Positions 52,604 to 61,942 of a DNA stretch of 64,000 nucleotides are shown here, in pieces. The translations under genes and the position numbers were made by a program. Source of the DNA: Sphingobium fluviale (GTDB lineage: Bacteria > Pseudomonadota > Alphaproteobacteria > Sphingomonadales > Sphingomonadaceae); the NCBI RefSeq assembly GCF_004122115.1, contig NZ_SBKP01000007.1:82529-146528 (forward strand), written 5' to 3'. How positions within the stretch are numbered: position 1 is the first letter of the stretch; each line of letters begins with the position of its first letter. Below the pieces are notes generated by a model. It had not been told where the DNA came from. It made no database searches and saw nothing but the letters and a program-made list of their open reading frames with translations.

Positions 52604-53830
52604 ATGACGCGTATTCTGCACATACTGGATCACAGCCTGCCTCTGCATAGCGGATACACGTTCCGCACGCGGGCGATCTTGCGCGCGCAGCAGGCGCTGG
52701 GCTGGGAGGTGCGCGGGCTAACCGGCCAGCGCCATAGTGCCAGCGGCCCTGCTGTCGAGACCGTCGATGGCCTGACGTTTTTCCGCACGCCGTTGGCGCG
52801 CCGGGGCGGCCCGCCGCTGGTGCGCGAGCTGCGCGAGGTGGCTGATCTTGCGCATGCGATGGAAGGGGTGATCCGCAGCTGGCGGCCAGACATCATTCAT
52901 GCCCACTCGCCCGTGCTGAACGCGATGGCCGCGCAGCGCGTGGCGCGCAAGCACGGCATCCCGATGCTCTATGAAATCCGCGCCTTCTGGGAAGATGCGG
53001 CGGTGAGCAATGGCACCGCCAAAGAGGGCGGCTTGCAATATCGCCTGACGCACTGGCTGGAAACGCGCGCCGTGAAGCGCGCTGACGCGGTGGCGGTGAT
53101 CTGCGAGGGGCTGAAGGGCGATTTGGTGACGCGCGGGGTCGATCCGGCGAAGATCATCGTCTCGCCCAATGGCGTGGATATGGACATGTTTGGCGATCCT
53201 GTGCCGCCCGATGCCGCGCTGCGCGCTAAGCTGGGGCTGGAGGATGCCGAGGTGATCGGCTTCATCGGCAGCTTCTATGATTATGAGGGGCTGGATGACC
53301 TGATAGCCGCAATGCCGATGCTTGTCGCGGCGCGGCCCAAGGCGAAGCTGCTGCTTGTCGGCGGCGGGCCGATGGAAGCGGCGCTCAGGACGCAGGCGGA
53401 AGGCTCCAGCGCGCGCGACGCGATCTGTTTTGTTGGACGGGTGCCGCACGAGGAGGTGGAGCAATATTATGCCCTCACCGATATTCTTGCCTATCCGCGC
53501 AAGGCGCAACGGCTCACCGAACTGGTCACGCCGCTGAAACCTCTGGAAGCGATGGCGCAGGGGCGGTTGGTGGCGGCATCATCGGTCGGCGGGCATCGGG
53601 AACTGATCGAGGATGGCGTTACCGGCACATTGTTCGCGCCTGATGATCCCGCCGCGATTGCCGGCGCGCTGGCCGGGATGTTGGCCGACCGGGCAGGCTG
53701 GGACGCGCGCCGCGCCACCGCCAAAGCCTTTGTGAAGCGCGAGCGGAACTGGGCGGTCAACGTCAGCCGTTATCAACCTGTTTACCATATTCTGCTTGAA
53801 AAGGGCGTGAGACCACACCGAGCAGACTGA
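52604..53830 (+). CDS. Exosortase-A-system-associated glycosyltransferase
   Basis: A 408-residue GT4 glycosyltransferase. RILHILDHSLPLHSGYTFRT and WEVRGLTGQRH are hallmarks of the PEP-CTERM/exosortase-associated glycosyltransferase group; IHAHSPVLNAMAAQRVARKH, VSPNGVDMDMFG and EAMAQGRLVAASSVGGHREL carry the donor site. It probably builds the same surface polysaccharide as the ligase opposite. Its promoter region holds the palindrome and direct repeats. Confidence 0.9.
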   Translation: MTRILHILDHSLPLHSGYTFRTRAILRAQQALGWEVRGLTGQRHSASGPAVETVDGLTFFRTPLARRGGPPLVRELREVADLAHAMEGVIRSWRPDIIHAHSPVLNAMAAQRVARKHGIPMLYEIRAFWEDAAVSNGTAKEGGLQYRLTHWLETRAVKRADAVAVICEGLKGDLVTRGVDPAKIIVSPNGVDMDMFGDPVPPDAALRAKLGLEDAEVIGFIGSFYDYEGLDDLIAAMPMLVAARPKAKLLLVGGGPMEAALRTQAEGSSARDAICFVGRVPHEEVEQYYALTDILAYPRKAQRLTELVTPLKPLEAMAQGRLVAASSVGGHRELIEDGVTGTLFAPDDPAAIAGALAGMLADRAGWDARRATAKAFVKRERNWAVNVSRYQPVYHILLEKGVRPHRAD

Positions 53831-53838
53831 CCGAACCC

Positions 53839-54705
53839 GTGAAACGCCGCAATGCCCATCTTGTTCTTGTCTCTCTCGCCGCCATCGGCGGGGCAGGCGC
53901 AGGCGCGCTCTTGCCAGTGGATATGCTGGAGCTGGCCAGCAGCACGATCGGCCTTGATCGCTTCATTCCCGCCGCCGCACCGCCGCTGGGCGCCAGTGCG
54001 CGGCTCATTATCATTGCCTGCGCCGGCTTGGGCGCTGGCGGGTTGGCGGCGCTGCTCTCGCCCTTGAAAACGCCTGTTGCCCCCAAAGACACCGAGGACA
54101 CCGAAATGACATTCATAGCATCGACATTCTCTGCGCTGTTTCGCCGGGGAGCAAAGCGGGTAGAACAGATTGACGACATGCCCGCCGCCGAACCTGAGAT
54201 CGAACTGGCGCCCTCAGTCCGCCGCGCCGATGCGCACCCGGATGCGCCCCCGCGCGCACCCCTGATAGTCAGTCGTGATCTTGCTGGGGAGGCATCTCCC
54301 TTGGTGGACGAGGAGCCGCGCGGGCCGATTGTGGAGGACATCACCGGTCTTTCCATGCCCCGCGCGCCAGAGCCGCTGCCGTGGGAGGCGATCGAGACGG
54401 AAATGAGCCGTCTGCTGGAGAATGTCCGCTTCCGTTCGGTAGAAGATACACCCGATGCTTCGGAGCAGAGCGCAGATTCGTCCGCCGTTGAGCCAACCAT
54501 CCGAGACCTGACCGAGCGGCTGGAGCGTGGCATAGCCCGTCGTCGTGGCGAGTATGCCGCGATCCCTGCTGCCGCAATACTGCCGCAGCCGGAAGATCAG
54601 GTGCCTGAAGAGGCCGCTCTGCCTGCCGCTTTGCCTGCAGCCCCGTCCCCCGACCTCGATGCCGCGCTGGCTGTCCTGCGCGGGCTTACCGCCAAGGCGG
54701 GTTAG
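53839..54705 (+). CDS. Hypothetical membrane-anchored protein
   Basis: A 288-residue protein with two N-terminal hydrophobic helices (about 8-28 and 50-75) and a long acidic, Pro/Ala-rich cytoplasmic tail with DLTERLERGIARRRGEYAAI. I do not recognise a family. The GTG start lies eight bp after the glycosyltransferase stop, so they form an operon; a role in polysaccharide export or regulation would be a guess. It is the last gene before the accessory region. Confidence 0.7.
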   Translation: MKRRNAHLVLVSLAAIGGAGAGALLPVDMLELASSTIGLDRFIPAAAPPLGASARLIIIACAGLGAGGLAALLSPLKTPVAPKDTEDTEMTFIASTFSALFRRGAKRVEQIDDMPAAEPEIELAPSVRRADAHPDAPPRAPLIVSRDLAGEASPLVDEEPRGPIVEDITGLSMPRAPEPLPWEAIETEMSRLLENVRFRSVEDTPDASEQSADSSAVEPTIRDLTERLERGIARRRGEYAAIPAAAILPQPEDQVPEEAALPAALPAAPSPDLDAALAVLRGLTAKAG

Positions 54706-54726
54706 CGACTTCGCTGGCCACGCGCG

Positions 54727-55325
54727 CTAACGTTGCGTGATTTTTATGCCGATCCATAGCGTCCGTGGTGTTCCAAGATCCATCGAGCCACCCGTAATGC
54801 GGGTGTAGACCGCGCATCAAAGATATGTTCTGCCCACCCGACACCTGTTGTCCGACGGCCCAGCGGAATATGCGCGTCGGCATCCACTGTCATAGCAGAG
54901 GGCAGTATATCACTCTGGAGGTCATCCTCATATTGACAGCTGCTATCAGCAAATTCTGGTCGAGACAGCGGGGCCATGCGCGCTAACCTTGCTATCCGCA
55001 TCGGCATAGCTGGCAGACAGAATGAAATCAGAGAATTTGCTATCGGCCGTTACCTCAAGGCCTTTGGCGATGATGGCATCAACATTCTGCCGTTGACGCA
55101 TGGCGGCGTTGAGGGTGACGTTGGTGATGGCGTTTTCAAGCATGTTGTAGAACAGGGTGGCGGAGAGGGTGGTCTTTCCTGCCAGATCCACATCGATACC
55201 AGCTTCAATCCCTCTGAGCTTTTCCGGCATTAAGCCAGCATTAGCATTGGTCGTGATCGAACCGATAACAAATTGCCCGTAGAGTTCATTAAGTGTTGGC
55301 AGGCGGAAGCCGGAATAGCCAGCAG
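54727..55325 (-). pseudogene. TonB-dependent receptor, decayed C-terminal fragment
   Basis: Pieces of a receptor barrel lie in different frames: GFRLPTLNELYGQFVIGSIT, then LRGIEAGIDVDLAGKTTLSA and ENAITNVTLNA in one frame; QYEDDLQSDILPSAM in a second; and YTRITGGSMDLGTPRTLWIG with a final TAG at 54727-54729 in a third. At least two frameshifts are needed, and no signal peptide, plug domain or TonB box is found upstream. Confidence 0.8.
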
Positions 55326-55571
55326 GCCCGCCCCAAGAACCACAATCAACAAGATTATCGGCGACACAGGCTGTGTCTGGGCAAGAGCGTGGTGGCATGG
55401 CGCCGACAACCCCATGAGGTTGCAATTCTTGGAGCGGACTATGTTGGCCGAGTCATTTGCATCAGCGGCGCAAAGCATGAGACTTTGGCATGTGCTGGGC
55501 GCGAGACCTTAAAGTACCTCAAGGAAATTCAGCTTGCGCCTGATGGGAATGGGCCGCCGCATACTTCCGTA
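55326..55571. other. No gene recognised; decayed sequence
   Basis: Short open frames run both ways over this stretch but none matches a family I know or has a good ribosome binding site. It is probably debris upstream of the receptor remnant. Confidence 0.4.
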
Positions 55572-56423
55572 TTAATACCGGTCTAGACCGACATAGTCTG
55601 TCGCAACAGTCACAAGATCGGCAGGGACGACAGGAGAATATACTGTGTCAAAGCTAAAAGGCGCGAGGGCGTCTCCGTCCCAATTATTAGCAAGCGGCCC
55701 GTGACACATTCGTGCGAGTGATATTCCGCCTGTCCGGCTGCCTTGCGTCCCATGCGGCGTACCTGCTGGGCGCCAGGAATAGGCACCCACGCGCGCCGCA
55801 CCACGTTCGCCGACAAGCTCGCCAGCGAGCACAAAGGTTTCCTCAGCGCATGGATGTGAAAGCATCGGAGAGGACCATCCATCGGGATGAACATGCGGTG
55901 GCTTGGCGAAGACGACCGTAGCGACTTGGCCAAGGTCATGATCCCATCGAAGGACCTTTCTGCGTGGGTCCATCCATGCCAAAGAGGGATCAGCCCATTG
56001 GGTGTCCCAAGGTATCTCGTACAGGTCGATATACTCTATGAGGCCGGAAATATCTGATACAGCATATGCGACTAGCGAAAGTTCAGGGCGACCACTGTAA
56101 AATGTCAATACGTCACACCCGGCCTCTGACATGGCGGACTGCCGCATATAGCCTTTCGGAAAGCATCCGTATGTGTCACGGCGATAGCTGCGGCCATTGA
56201 CGTTCAGCGTGCCTTCCAAGACGAAGAATTCTTCCTCGACCGCCAGCGCCTCAGGTTCCGGTCTTTCCCAACCTGCGGGATAACGGACGATAGCGGACAT
56301 CTCGCCTGAGGCCGGGTCGTGACTCAAAATTTTTGCTGAGACGTCCGCACGCGCCGGTCCCAACGCCGCCTGCTTCCAAGGCAGGCACTGTGCATAAATG
56401 AAATCGATGCATGGACGGCTCAT
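55572..56423 (-). CDS. Bicupin protein (DUF4437-like)
   Basis: A 283-residue protein with two cupin halves: ALAVEEEFFVLEGTLNVNGR and SYRRDTYGCFPKGYMRQ in the first, and HPDGWSSPMLSHPCAEETFV with RPAGTPHGTQGSRTGG in the second, including metal-ligand-like His and Glu. Such proteins occur in catabolic clusters as isomerases or dioxygenase-like enzymes; no reaction is assigned. Last of a receptor-GlcG-bicupin operon (21-bp gap). Confidence 0.75.
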   Translation of the reverse strand: MSRPCIDFIYAQCLPWKQAALGPARADVSAKILSHDPASGEMSAIVRYPAGWERPEPEALAVEEEFFVLEGTLNVNGRSYRRDTYGCFPKGYMRQSAMSEAGCDVLTFYSGRPELSLVAYAVSDISGLIEYIDLYEIPWDTQWADPSLAWMDPRRKVLRWDHDLGQVATVVFAKPPHVHPDGWSSPMLSHPCAEETFVLAGELVGERGAARVGAYSWRPAGTPHGTQGSRTGGISLARMCHGPLANNWDGDALAPFSFDTVYSPVVPADLVTVATDYVGLDRY

Positions 56424-56444
56424 GTCGAATCCAATCTTACGAAG

Positions 56445-56909
56445 TCAGTGAGTGTCCATGCCTGGAGTACCGTACAAGCCTTCTTTTTCGAGTGCGGCAG
56501 CCCAAGCGGCGATCCCGGCATCCAGAATCAACGGAATTTCGACTGGGCTGCCGGCAATGGCAAACCCCCCGGCGCAGACTCCCCCCAAACCGGTGTCTGC
56601 GCCCACGAATAAAGGGACACCTCCCTCTACCTCGTATACGCCGAAGATTGACGTTCCGAGTGGCCGGTCACGCCGCGCAAGTTCCAATGCCTCGGTGGGG
56701 CGCCGCATGATAACCGCGGTGCGTGCTTTTGCGAGCGCCGCCTCGCCTGCAACCGGGATAACGCCGTCAGTGCATAGAAGCAAAATGGGGCGCGCGGCGG
56801 AGTCGACCACTGCAACGGCTATGACCGCACCTTCCGCTTGTGCCTTGGCGAGGCAAGCCTCGGCAACGTCTCTTGCTTCGGCGAGGGAGATTGTGGGAAC
56901 GTTAAACAT
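56445..56909 (-). CDS. GlcG/HbpS family protein (DUF336)
   Basis: A 154-residue protein of the GlcG/HbpS family: ISLAEARDVAEACLAKAQAE, VAVVDSAARPILLLCTDGVI and GADTGLGGVCAGGFAIAGS. Members bind heme or degradation products and are frequent in catabolic operons; their enzymatic role is mostly unknown. It sits 47 bp after the TonB receptor gene. Confidence 0.85.
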   Translation of the reverse strand: MFNVPTISLAEARDVAEACLAKAQAEGAVIAVAVVDSAARPILLLCTDGVIPVAGEAALAKARTAVIMRRPTEALELARRDRPLGTSIFGVYEVEGGVPLFVGADTGLGGVCAGGFAIAGSPVEIPLILDAGIAAWAAALEKEGLYGTPGMDTH

Positions 56910-56956
56910 GATTTTCCTTGTGGCCGTTGCTGTTCAATCAGTTTGAGTGGGAGAAA

Positions 56957-59362
56957 TTAGAAGCGGTAGCGAAGCTGGATCGCGACACTGCGGTCCTGCT
57001 GGAATTGCTGGAGATGGCTGCCGGAGGACGTGGGCAGGTTCGTGGTGAAGGTCAGAATCTTGGCATTGTTGAGATTCTTGCCAATCAGGTCCAGCGCCCA
57101 ACGCCCGCTGACGGTTTCCAAGCTTATGCGCCCATCGATACGCGCGTAGCTGGGCTGTTTCATGTAGGAGTCTATGGTTGGGTGGATGTGATAGGAGGAC
57201 GACATGTAGGCGTCCAACTGCATCCCAAGCTTTAGCTTGTCGTTCAGAGGTGTGGTATAGGAAGCGGAGATGCTGCCGGACCACGCGGGCGCATATTGGG
57301 TCGGAGCGCCGCTAAGATCTTGCGACTTCGCGCCGCCCAGAGACTGCAACACCGTTGGGCCGGCATTCGGGTATCTAAGATAGCGAGCGTGAAGGTAACT
57401 CATTTGCGCACGCAGCTTGAATGCTTCGCTGACAACAATTTGGCTTTCAACCTCTATCCCTTGTGAGCGTGATTCCGCAGCGTTGCGCACGAGGCCAATG
57501 ATGCTCCCTGCGGAGGAGAGACTGTTGATTGCGACTTGAAGATCGCTGTAATCGCTACGGAAAATTGCAAGGTTGAGGAGCAGTCTCCGGTCGAACCATT
57601 CGCTCTTGAGCCCAATCTCATACGCATCTACATGCTCAGGTGCGAACGGAATATTCGATCTGACGCCGGATGTGTCGGCGGGATTGAATCCACCTGCCTT
57701 GAAGCCCCGCGCATAGGACGCATAGATCATTGCCCGCTGACCCAACTTGTACTGGGCTTTCGCGGACGGCATCAGTGCGCGGTCCGACCGTCGTCCGGCC
57801 TGGCTACTGGGAACGCCTATCCCAAGTTGGGCAGGCAATGCAGAAAGCGGTCCGGGAAGCGGGACGATATTGCCGTAGTCACTCTTGGAGGTGCCGTAAA
57901 AGAGGTCAAGCCCGTATGATTTGTTGACCCAGGTGGCCCTCAGGCTTCCCGTGAGCGTAAGCTGCGAATTTGCGTTCCACGAGATTGAACCAAATCCAGA
58001 ATAGGTGCGCTCGCGTTGTCTGTAGTTGGCCCGTTGGCCAATCGGCAGATAGGGCAATAATGCCGCCAAAGCCGGCCGTCCTGCGACAGCGCCGTTGAGA
58101 AAAGAGAAATTGAAGTCAATGCCTGTGACGAGTTTGTTGGTCTGGAAATATCCGCCAAACATATATTCTATCGGATTGCCGGCCTCAGATGCGAGGCGGA
58201 ACTCCTGGCTGAACTGATGGAAACGCTCCGGAATCTTTGCGGTCAGCAGGGTAGCTGGCGTACCGTCGGAATCAAGGTTGAGGTTGTAGCGATAGCCATA
58301 GTAGCCTGTCACAGAGGTGAAGGTGGCGTCGCCCAACTGATAGTTTGTCGTCAGCACGCTTTCATAGGTGTCATCCTTTGTTTCTTGACCAGGACTTCCT
58401 CCATATTCCGTTATGCCGTTACCTCTCGGAATGTCGGAATTGATTGCTGTTTGGCAATAGAGACCCGGAGCAGGAAACGGCACGGGCGCAGGGCAATTGT
58501 TAATCTGAAGAGCCAGTCCCGCCTTGTTGAGGTTTCGACTGCCTTCAACTTTCCAGATAATGTCGAGATCGGCGCTGGGTTGATAGCGTAGAGAGACCCG
58601 GCCCGCATAGTTGAGCTCATTGGGCGCTCGTCCGCCGGTATTACGGTTGTGCTGCCATCCGCGCTGCCCATTGATGGTAGCTGCGCCGAGGATGGAGAGT
58701 GTGTCTGTCAGCCGTCCGCCCACTGATCCTTCAGCGACATATTGTTTACCGTCCGGCGAATAGAGTGCTCGCGCCGAGGCGGTGAAGGTATCAGTCGGCT
58801 TCCTAGTCACAATATTAAAAGCGCCAGCGATCGCGTTGTTACCGAAAAAAGTGCTTTGCGGACCCTTGAGGATCTCTACCCGATCCACATCAAGGAACGT
58901 GGCGGAAGTCACGCGTGATCGTCCATGGTAGATGTCGTCGATAAATACACCTACCGACTGGTCGAACCCTTGGTTCTGACCAGACCCAATACCGCGAATG
59001 AACAAATCATTCGACCTACCAGCATCAGCGACATGGATAGAGGGGGCGATCTGCACCAGCGATGTCAGCGAATTGAGATTTTGCTGAGCTCTAGCCAGTC
59101 CTCCGACCACTTCCACCGAGACCGGAACATCTTGAAGTCGCTGGGAGCGATGCTGTGCGGTGACGATGATGTCCGCAATCAGACTGCCAGGTTCTTCTCC
59201 TGGAGTGAAGGCAGCTGTCCGGCCGGCCACATCCGAGGAATTTACAGTATTTACAATAGGTTCTGAAGCGCTCTGTGCGAGTACTGGCGAGGTGCCGCCC
59301 CATAGGCCGATCACAGCCGCTCCAGTCAATAGGTGCAACCGGTAGTGCGTCTCATTTTGCAT
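56957..59362 (-). CDS. TonB-dependent receptor
   Basis: An 801-residue outer-membrane receptor: signal peptide (to about VLAQS), TonB box DIIVTAQHRSQRLQDVPVSV, plug domain with RGIGSGQNQGFDQSVGVFID and EILKGPQSTFFGNNAIAGAF, then the 22-strand barrel ending LRYRF with C-terminal Phe. It imports an unknown small molecule rather than a recognised siderophore. First gene of a three-gene operon with GlcG-like and bicupin proteins, divergent from a TetR gene that probably controls it. Confidence 0.92.
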   Translation of the reverse strand: MQNETHYRLHLLTGAAVIGLWGGTSPVLAQSASEPIVNTVNSSDVAGRTAAFTPGEEPGSLIADIIVTAQHRSQRLQDVPVSVEVVGGLARAQQNLNSLTSLVQIAPSIHVADAGRSNDLFIRGIGSGQNQGFDQSVGVFIDDIYHGRSRVTSATFLDVDRVEILKGPQSTFFGNNAIAGAFNIVTRKPTDTFTASARALYSPDGKQYVAEGSVGGRLTDTLSILGAATINGQRGWQHNRNTGGRAPNELNYAGRVSLRYQPSADLDIIWKVEGSRNLNKAGLALQINNCPAPVPFPAPGLYCQTAINSDIPRGNGITEYGGSPGQETKDDTYESVLTTNYQLGDATFTSVTGYYGYRYNLNLDSDGTPATLLTAKIPERFHQFSQEFRLASEAGNPIEYMFGGYFQTNKLVTGIDFNFSFLNGAVAGRPALAALLPYLPIGQRANYRQRERTYSGFGSISWNANSQLTLTGSLRATWVNKSYGLDLFYGTSKSDYGNIVPLPGPLSALPAQLGIGVPSSQAGRRSDRALMPSAKAQYKLGQRAMIYASYARGFKAGGFNPADTSGVRSNIPFAPEHVDAYEIGLKSEWFDRRLLLNLAIFRSDYSDLQVAINSLSSAGSIIGLVRNAAESRSQGIEVESQIVVSEAFKLRAQMSYLHARYLRYPNAGPTVLQSLGGAKSQDLSGAPTQYAPAWSGSISASYTTPLNDKLKLGMQLDAYMSSSYHIHPTIDSYMKQPSYARIDGRISLETVSGRWALDLIGKNLNNAKILTFTTNLPTSSGSHLQQFQQDRSVAIQLRYRF

Positions 59363-59416
59363 TGCATTCCCTCCATCAGCCGCGACTCACCGGTCGCTGA
59401 CAGCTTATTCTATGAA

Positions 59417-59450
59417 ACAAAAAATATTACATATAAACAAGAATTTTTGT
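59417..59450. promoter_or_regulatory. Inverted repeat in the receptor/tetR gap
   Basis: ACAAAAAAT (59417-59425) and AATTTTTGT (59442-59450) form an inverted repeat (eight of nine) in an AT-rich divergent promoter region. It is a candidate operator of the adjacent TetR protein. Confidence 0.35.
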
Positions 59451-59516
59451 AAGTTGACAAAATAACTGTAATAGGCGAACGAATGCGCCTCGAAGGAATC
59501 ATTATCGGAGTTTGTT

Positions 59517-60152
59517 TTGAGCGCGGTCAGCCCAGGAGATCAGAAGCGCGCGCGCGCGCGAATACTGGACGCTGCAGAAGAACAGTTCGCAGAGGCCGGG
59601 TTTGACGGAACATCCCTTCGACAAATCGCACTTAGAGCGAATGTTCCCGTTCCCTTGGTGGGATATCATTTTGGCAGTAAGCTCGGTCTGTATCGGGCAA
59701 TATTTGAAGCAGGCGTACCTGCAATCCTAGACCAACGCGCGGCCGGTATGGCGCTCGCTGACGCTGAGAAGGATCCCGTTCGACGGCTCGAAATGATCAT
59801 GCGGGCAATTTTGGGCCCAATGCTGCGGCTTCGGAACGCAGAGGGAAAAGGCTTTTTCGCCAAGATGCTTGCGCGCGAGGTGAACGATCCCAGTGCCGCA
59901 GAGCGTGGTATCCTCGAAGAACTCCTTGATCCGATAGCGCGCGATATGATCGCGCTCTTGGAAGAGTTGATGCCAGGGCGATCGAAGGCAGATGCGGGTT
60001 GGGCCTACCAGATCATTGTCGGTACTATGTTTTTCGTAATGGCGGATCAAGGGCGCATTGCCCGGATGACTGACGGGGCATGCAATCCCGATGACGCAGA
60101 AAGTACCCTTAGTCATATCATCAAATTTTTGTTGCCTGGTGTGCGGTCCTAG
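59517..60152 (+). CDS. TetR/AcrR family transcriptional regulator
   Basis: A 211-residue repressor with the TetR helix-turn-helix: ARARILDAAEEQFAEAGFDG and TSLRQIALRANVPVPLVGYH followed by FGSKLGLYRAIF. The C-terminal ligand domain is of unassigned specificity. The start is a TTG at 59517 with GGAG (59507-59510) seven bases upstream. Divergent from the TonB receptor operon and upstream of the MFS gene, it is the likely regulator of both. Confidence 0.88.
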   Translation: MSAVSPGDQKRARARILDAAEEQFAEAGFDGTSLRQIALRANVPVPLVGYHFGSKLGLYRAIFEAGVPAILDQRAAGMALADAEKDPVRRLEMIMRAILGPMLRLRNAEGKGFFAKMLAREVNDPSAAERGILEELLDPIARDMIALLEELMPGRSKADAGWAYQIIVGTMFFVMADQGRIARMTDGACNPDDAESTLSHIIKFLLPGVRS

Positions 60153-60224
60153 CGTCAGTTGCCACGACTTCTCCCAGCTAAATAGGGTGCGTTAGCACCA
60201 CCGTAACGGTCCCTCAGAGTAGCG

Positions 60225-60272
60225 GCGATTGGTCACATTATCGCTCGTTAGCTCCGACGATTAGTCACGTTA
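60225..60272. repeat. Direct repeat ahead of the MFS gene
   Basis: GCGATTGGTCACATTA (60225-60240) and ACGATTAGTCACGTTA (60257-60272) match at 13 of 16 positions, 32 bases apart (about three helical turns). It may be a pair of regulator sites for the MFS gene. Confidence 0.35.
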
Positions 60273-60299
60273 AGTCGCCTCCGACCGGATGAATGATAA

Positions 60300-61544
60300 A
60301 TGAGTACCCGTATACAAGAGGAAAGTCTGGCTGAAGGGCAAAGTGAATGGGGTGCTGGCTGGCGCGTCCTGATCGCTGCATCAGTGGGCGTGGGAATAGG
60401 CTATAGTCTGTTTTTATATACCGCTGGGCTGTTCATCATCCCGATGCAGCAGGAGTTCCAGTGGTCCCGAAGCGCTGTAACGATTGGACCAATAGTTGGG
60501 CTTCTTTGTGCGTTTTTAACGCCGCTTGGTGGAATCGTGATCGATCGTTATGGGGCTAGGCCAGTGGCGATTGCAGGTCTCCTTTTGCTTGGGCTTACCT
60601 ATGTTCTGCTAGCTGCGACGCCTAAAAGCGCTGCTTACATTTATACTTTGGTCATCATAATGGCATGTGTTGGCACGGTGACAGGCTCAGTTATTTTCTG
60701 TAAGTCAATTTTGCCATGGTTTCCGCGCAACTCTGGTTTGGCACTAGGTATAACCCTGAGTGGACTTTCTTTGGTCAGCGCTGTCGCAACGCCCATTCTT
60801 GCCAAGATAATCGAAGGCTATGGTTGGAGATTTGGGTATCTATCCATGGGTGCGTTAATCCTGTTTGTTGGCGTGCCCGTTATAGTGGGATGGCTGCGGG
60901 AGATGCCAAACGAAGTCGAAACGAAAGCCGTCGCCGGCGAGTCCGGATCACTCAAAGGGGTTTCGCTTCGTGATGCTATACGGGACCGGCAATATTGGCT
61001 GTGCCTGATTGCATTTAGTAGTGCCGCACTGCCGCTCGGTGGTTTTGTAAGCCAGCTTCAGCCGATTTTGATTAGCCACGCCTTTACTTCCTCAGCTGCG
61101 GCTGCAGTTGGATCAGTGTTCTTCATTGCGATTAGCATCGGACGGCTGGCAGCCGGAACGCTTCTTGACAGGTTCCGCCCCGGCGTGATTACCGCGATAT
61201 TTCTAGCAGTTCCAGCTGTGGGGGCCATCCTGCTTGGTCTCATGGTTCATGGCCCCGATGACTGGATGGTAGCAGCTGCTGCCGCCTTCTTGATTGGCCT
61301 TGGTCATGGAGCAGAAGCTGACTTTATTGCCTTCTTCACTTTGAAGCTGTTTGGCATGCGCTACTTTTCTGTGATATTTGGTACCATGGTCGTGGGAGTA
61401 GGAACGGCAATTGCCATCGGGGGTATGGCCTTCGCCGCGCTTTTTGATCTGAACGGAAGTTACCAGATCGCAATTTTAATCGGGGCCGCAATCTTTATCG
61501 GGGCGGCGCTATTGGCGCTCTGTCTTAGAGTGTCCCGCGGCTGA
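60300..61544 (+). CDS. MFS transporter (OFA/monocarboxylate-like)
   Basis: A 414-residue inner-membrane carrier with 12 helices. GGIVIDRYGARPVAIAG is the MFS loop 2-3 motif and WFPRNSGLALGITLSGLSLV is typical of the oxalate/formate-antiporter-like group, which moves carboxylates. Codon use is less GC-rich than in the core genes. Its position suggests uptake, after the TonB receptor, of the same organic acid or aromatic compound; the substrate is unknown. Confidence 0.87.
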   Translation: MSTRIQEESLAEGQSEWGAGWRVLIAASVGVGIGYSLFLYTAGLFIIPMQQEFQWSRSAVTIGPIVGLLCAFLTPLGGIVIDRYGARPVAIAGLLLLGLTYVLLAATPKSAAYIYTLVIIMACVGTVTGSVIFCKSILPWFPRNSGLALGITLSGLSLVSAVATPILAKIIEGYGWRFGYLSMGALILFVGVPVIVGWLREMPNEVETKAVAGESGSLKGVSLRDAIRDRQYWLCLIAFSSAALPLGGFVSQLQPILISHAFTSSAAAAVGSVFFIAISIGRLAAGTLLDRFRPGVITAIFLAVPAVGAILLGLMVHGPDDWMVAAAAAFLIGLGHGAEADFIAFFTLKLFGMRYFSVIFGTMVVGVGTAIAIGGMAFAALFDLNGSYQIAILIGAAIFIGAALLALCLRVSRG

Positions 61545-61625
61545 ATCCTAGAATCTCAGATCGAGAACCGTTCAGACAATTCCATTGTCTCAACGTCAAG
61601 GCGCGCTGAATGTGATCGAACTTCG

Positions 61626-61856
61626 CTATATACCCTCAGACCGAGATTTGTGAGGCTGGGTATTGGACCGGATTATACAGCGGAAACCGATATGGCTGGT
61701 AGAGGTGTCGACAGCTTGAGGATGACGCGCGGCAGGGCGATATCGTTGGCAATAATTGTTGGCGCACAGATGTGATCCGCCCTTCATGACCTTGCGCCCG
61801 ACAAGCATGTGAGGAGAGGTGGGGTCGAAGCTGTCATGCTTTCTAGGACCGCGCGG
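61626..61856 (-). pseudogene. Formylglycine-generating enzyme (SUMF1/FGE), C-terminal remnant
   Basis: The last about 77 residues of a sulfatase-modifying factor: DSFDP near the cut end, [19 protein letters not shown] with the two active-site cysteines (C-x4-C), then [20 protein letters not shown]. The 5' part has been removed at 61857, where the IS21-family end begins. FGE turns a sulfatase cysteine into formylglycine, so a sulfatase gene probably lies, or lay, nearby. Confidence 0.8.
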
Positions 61857-61942
61857 TGTTGATTTTCGCTGAGAGTTGACCCGGGATTTTCATCGAGAAG
61901 TGACCCGGTTGGATGTGTGTTTCCCGCGTTGCGGGTGGTGGG

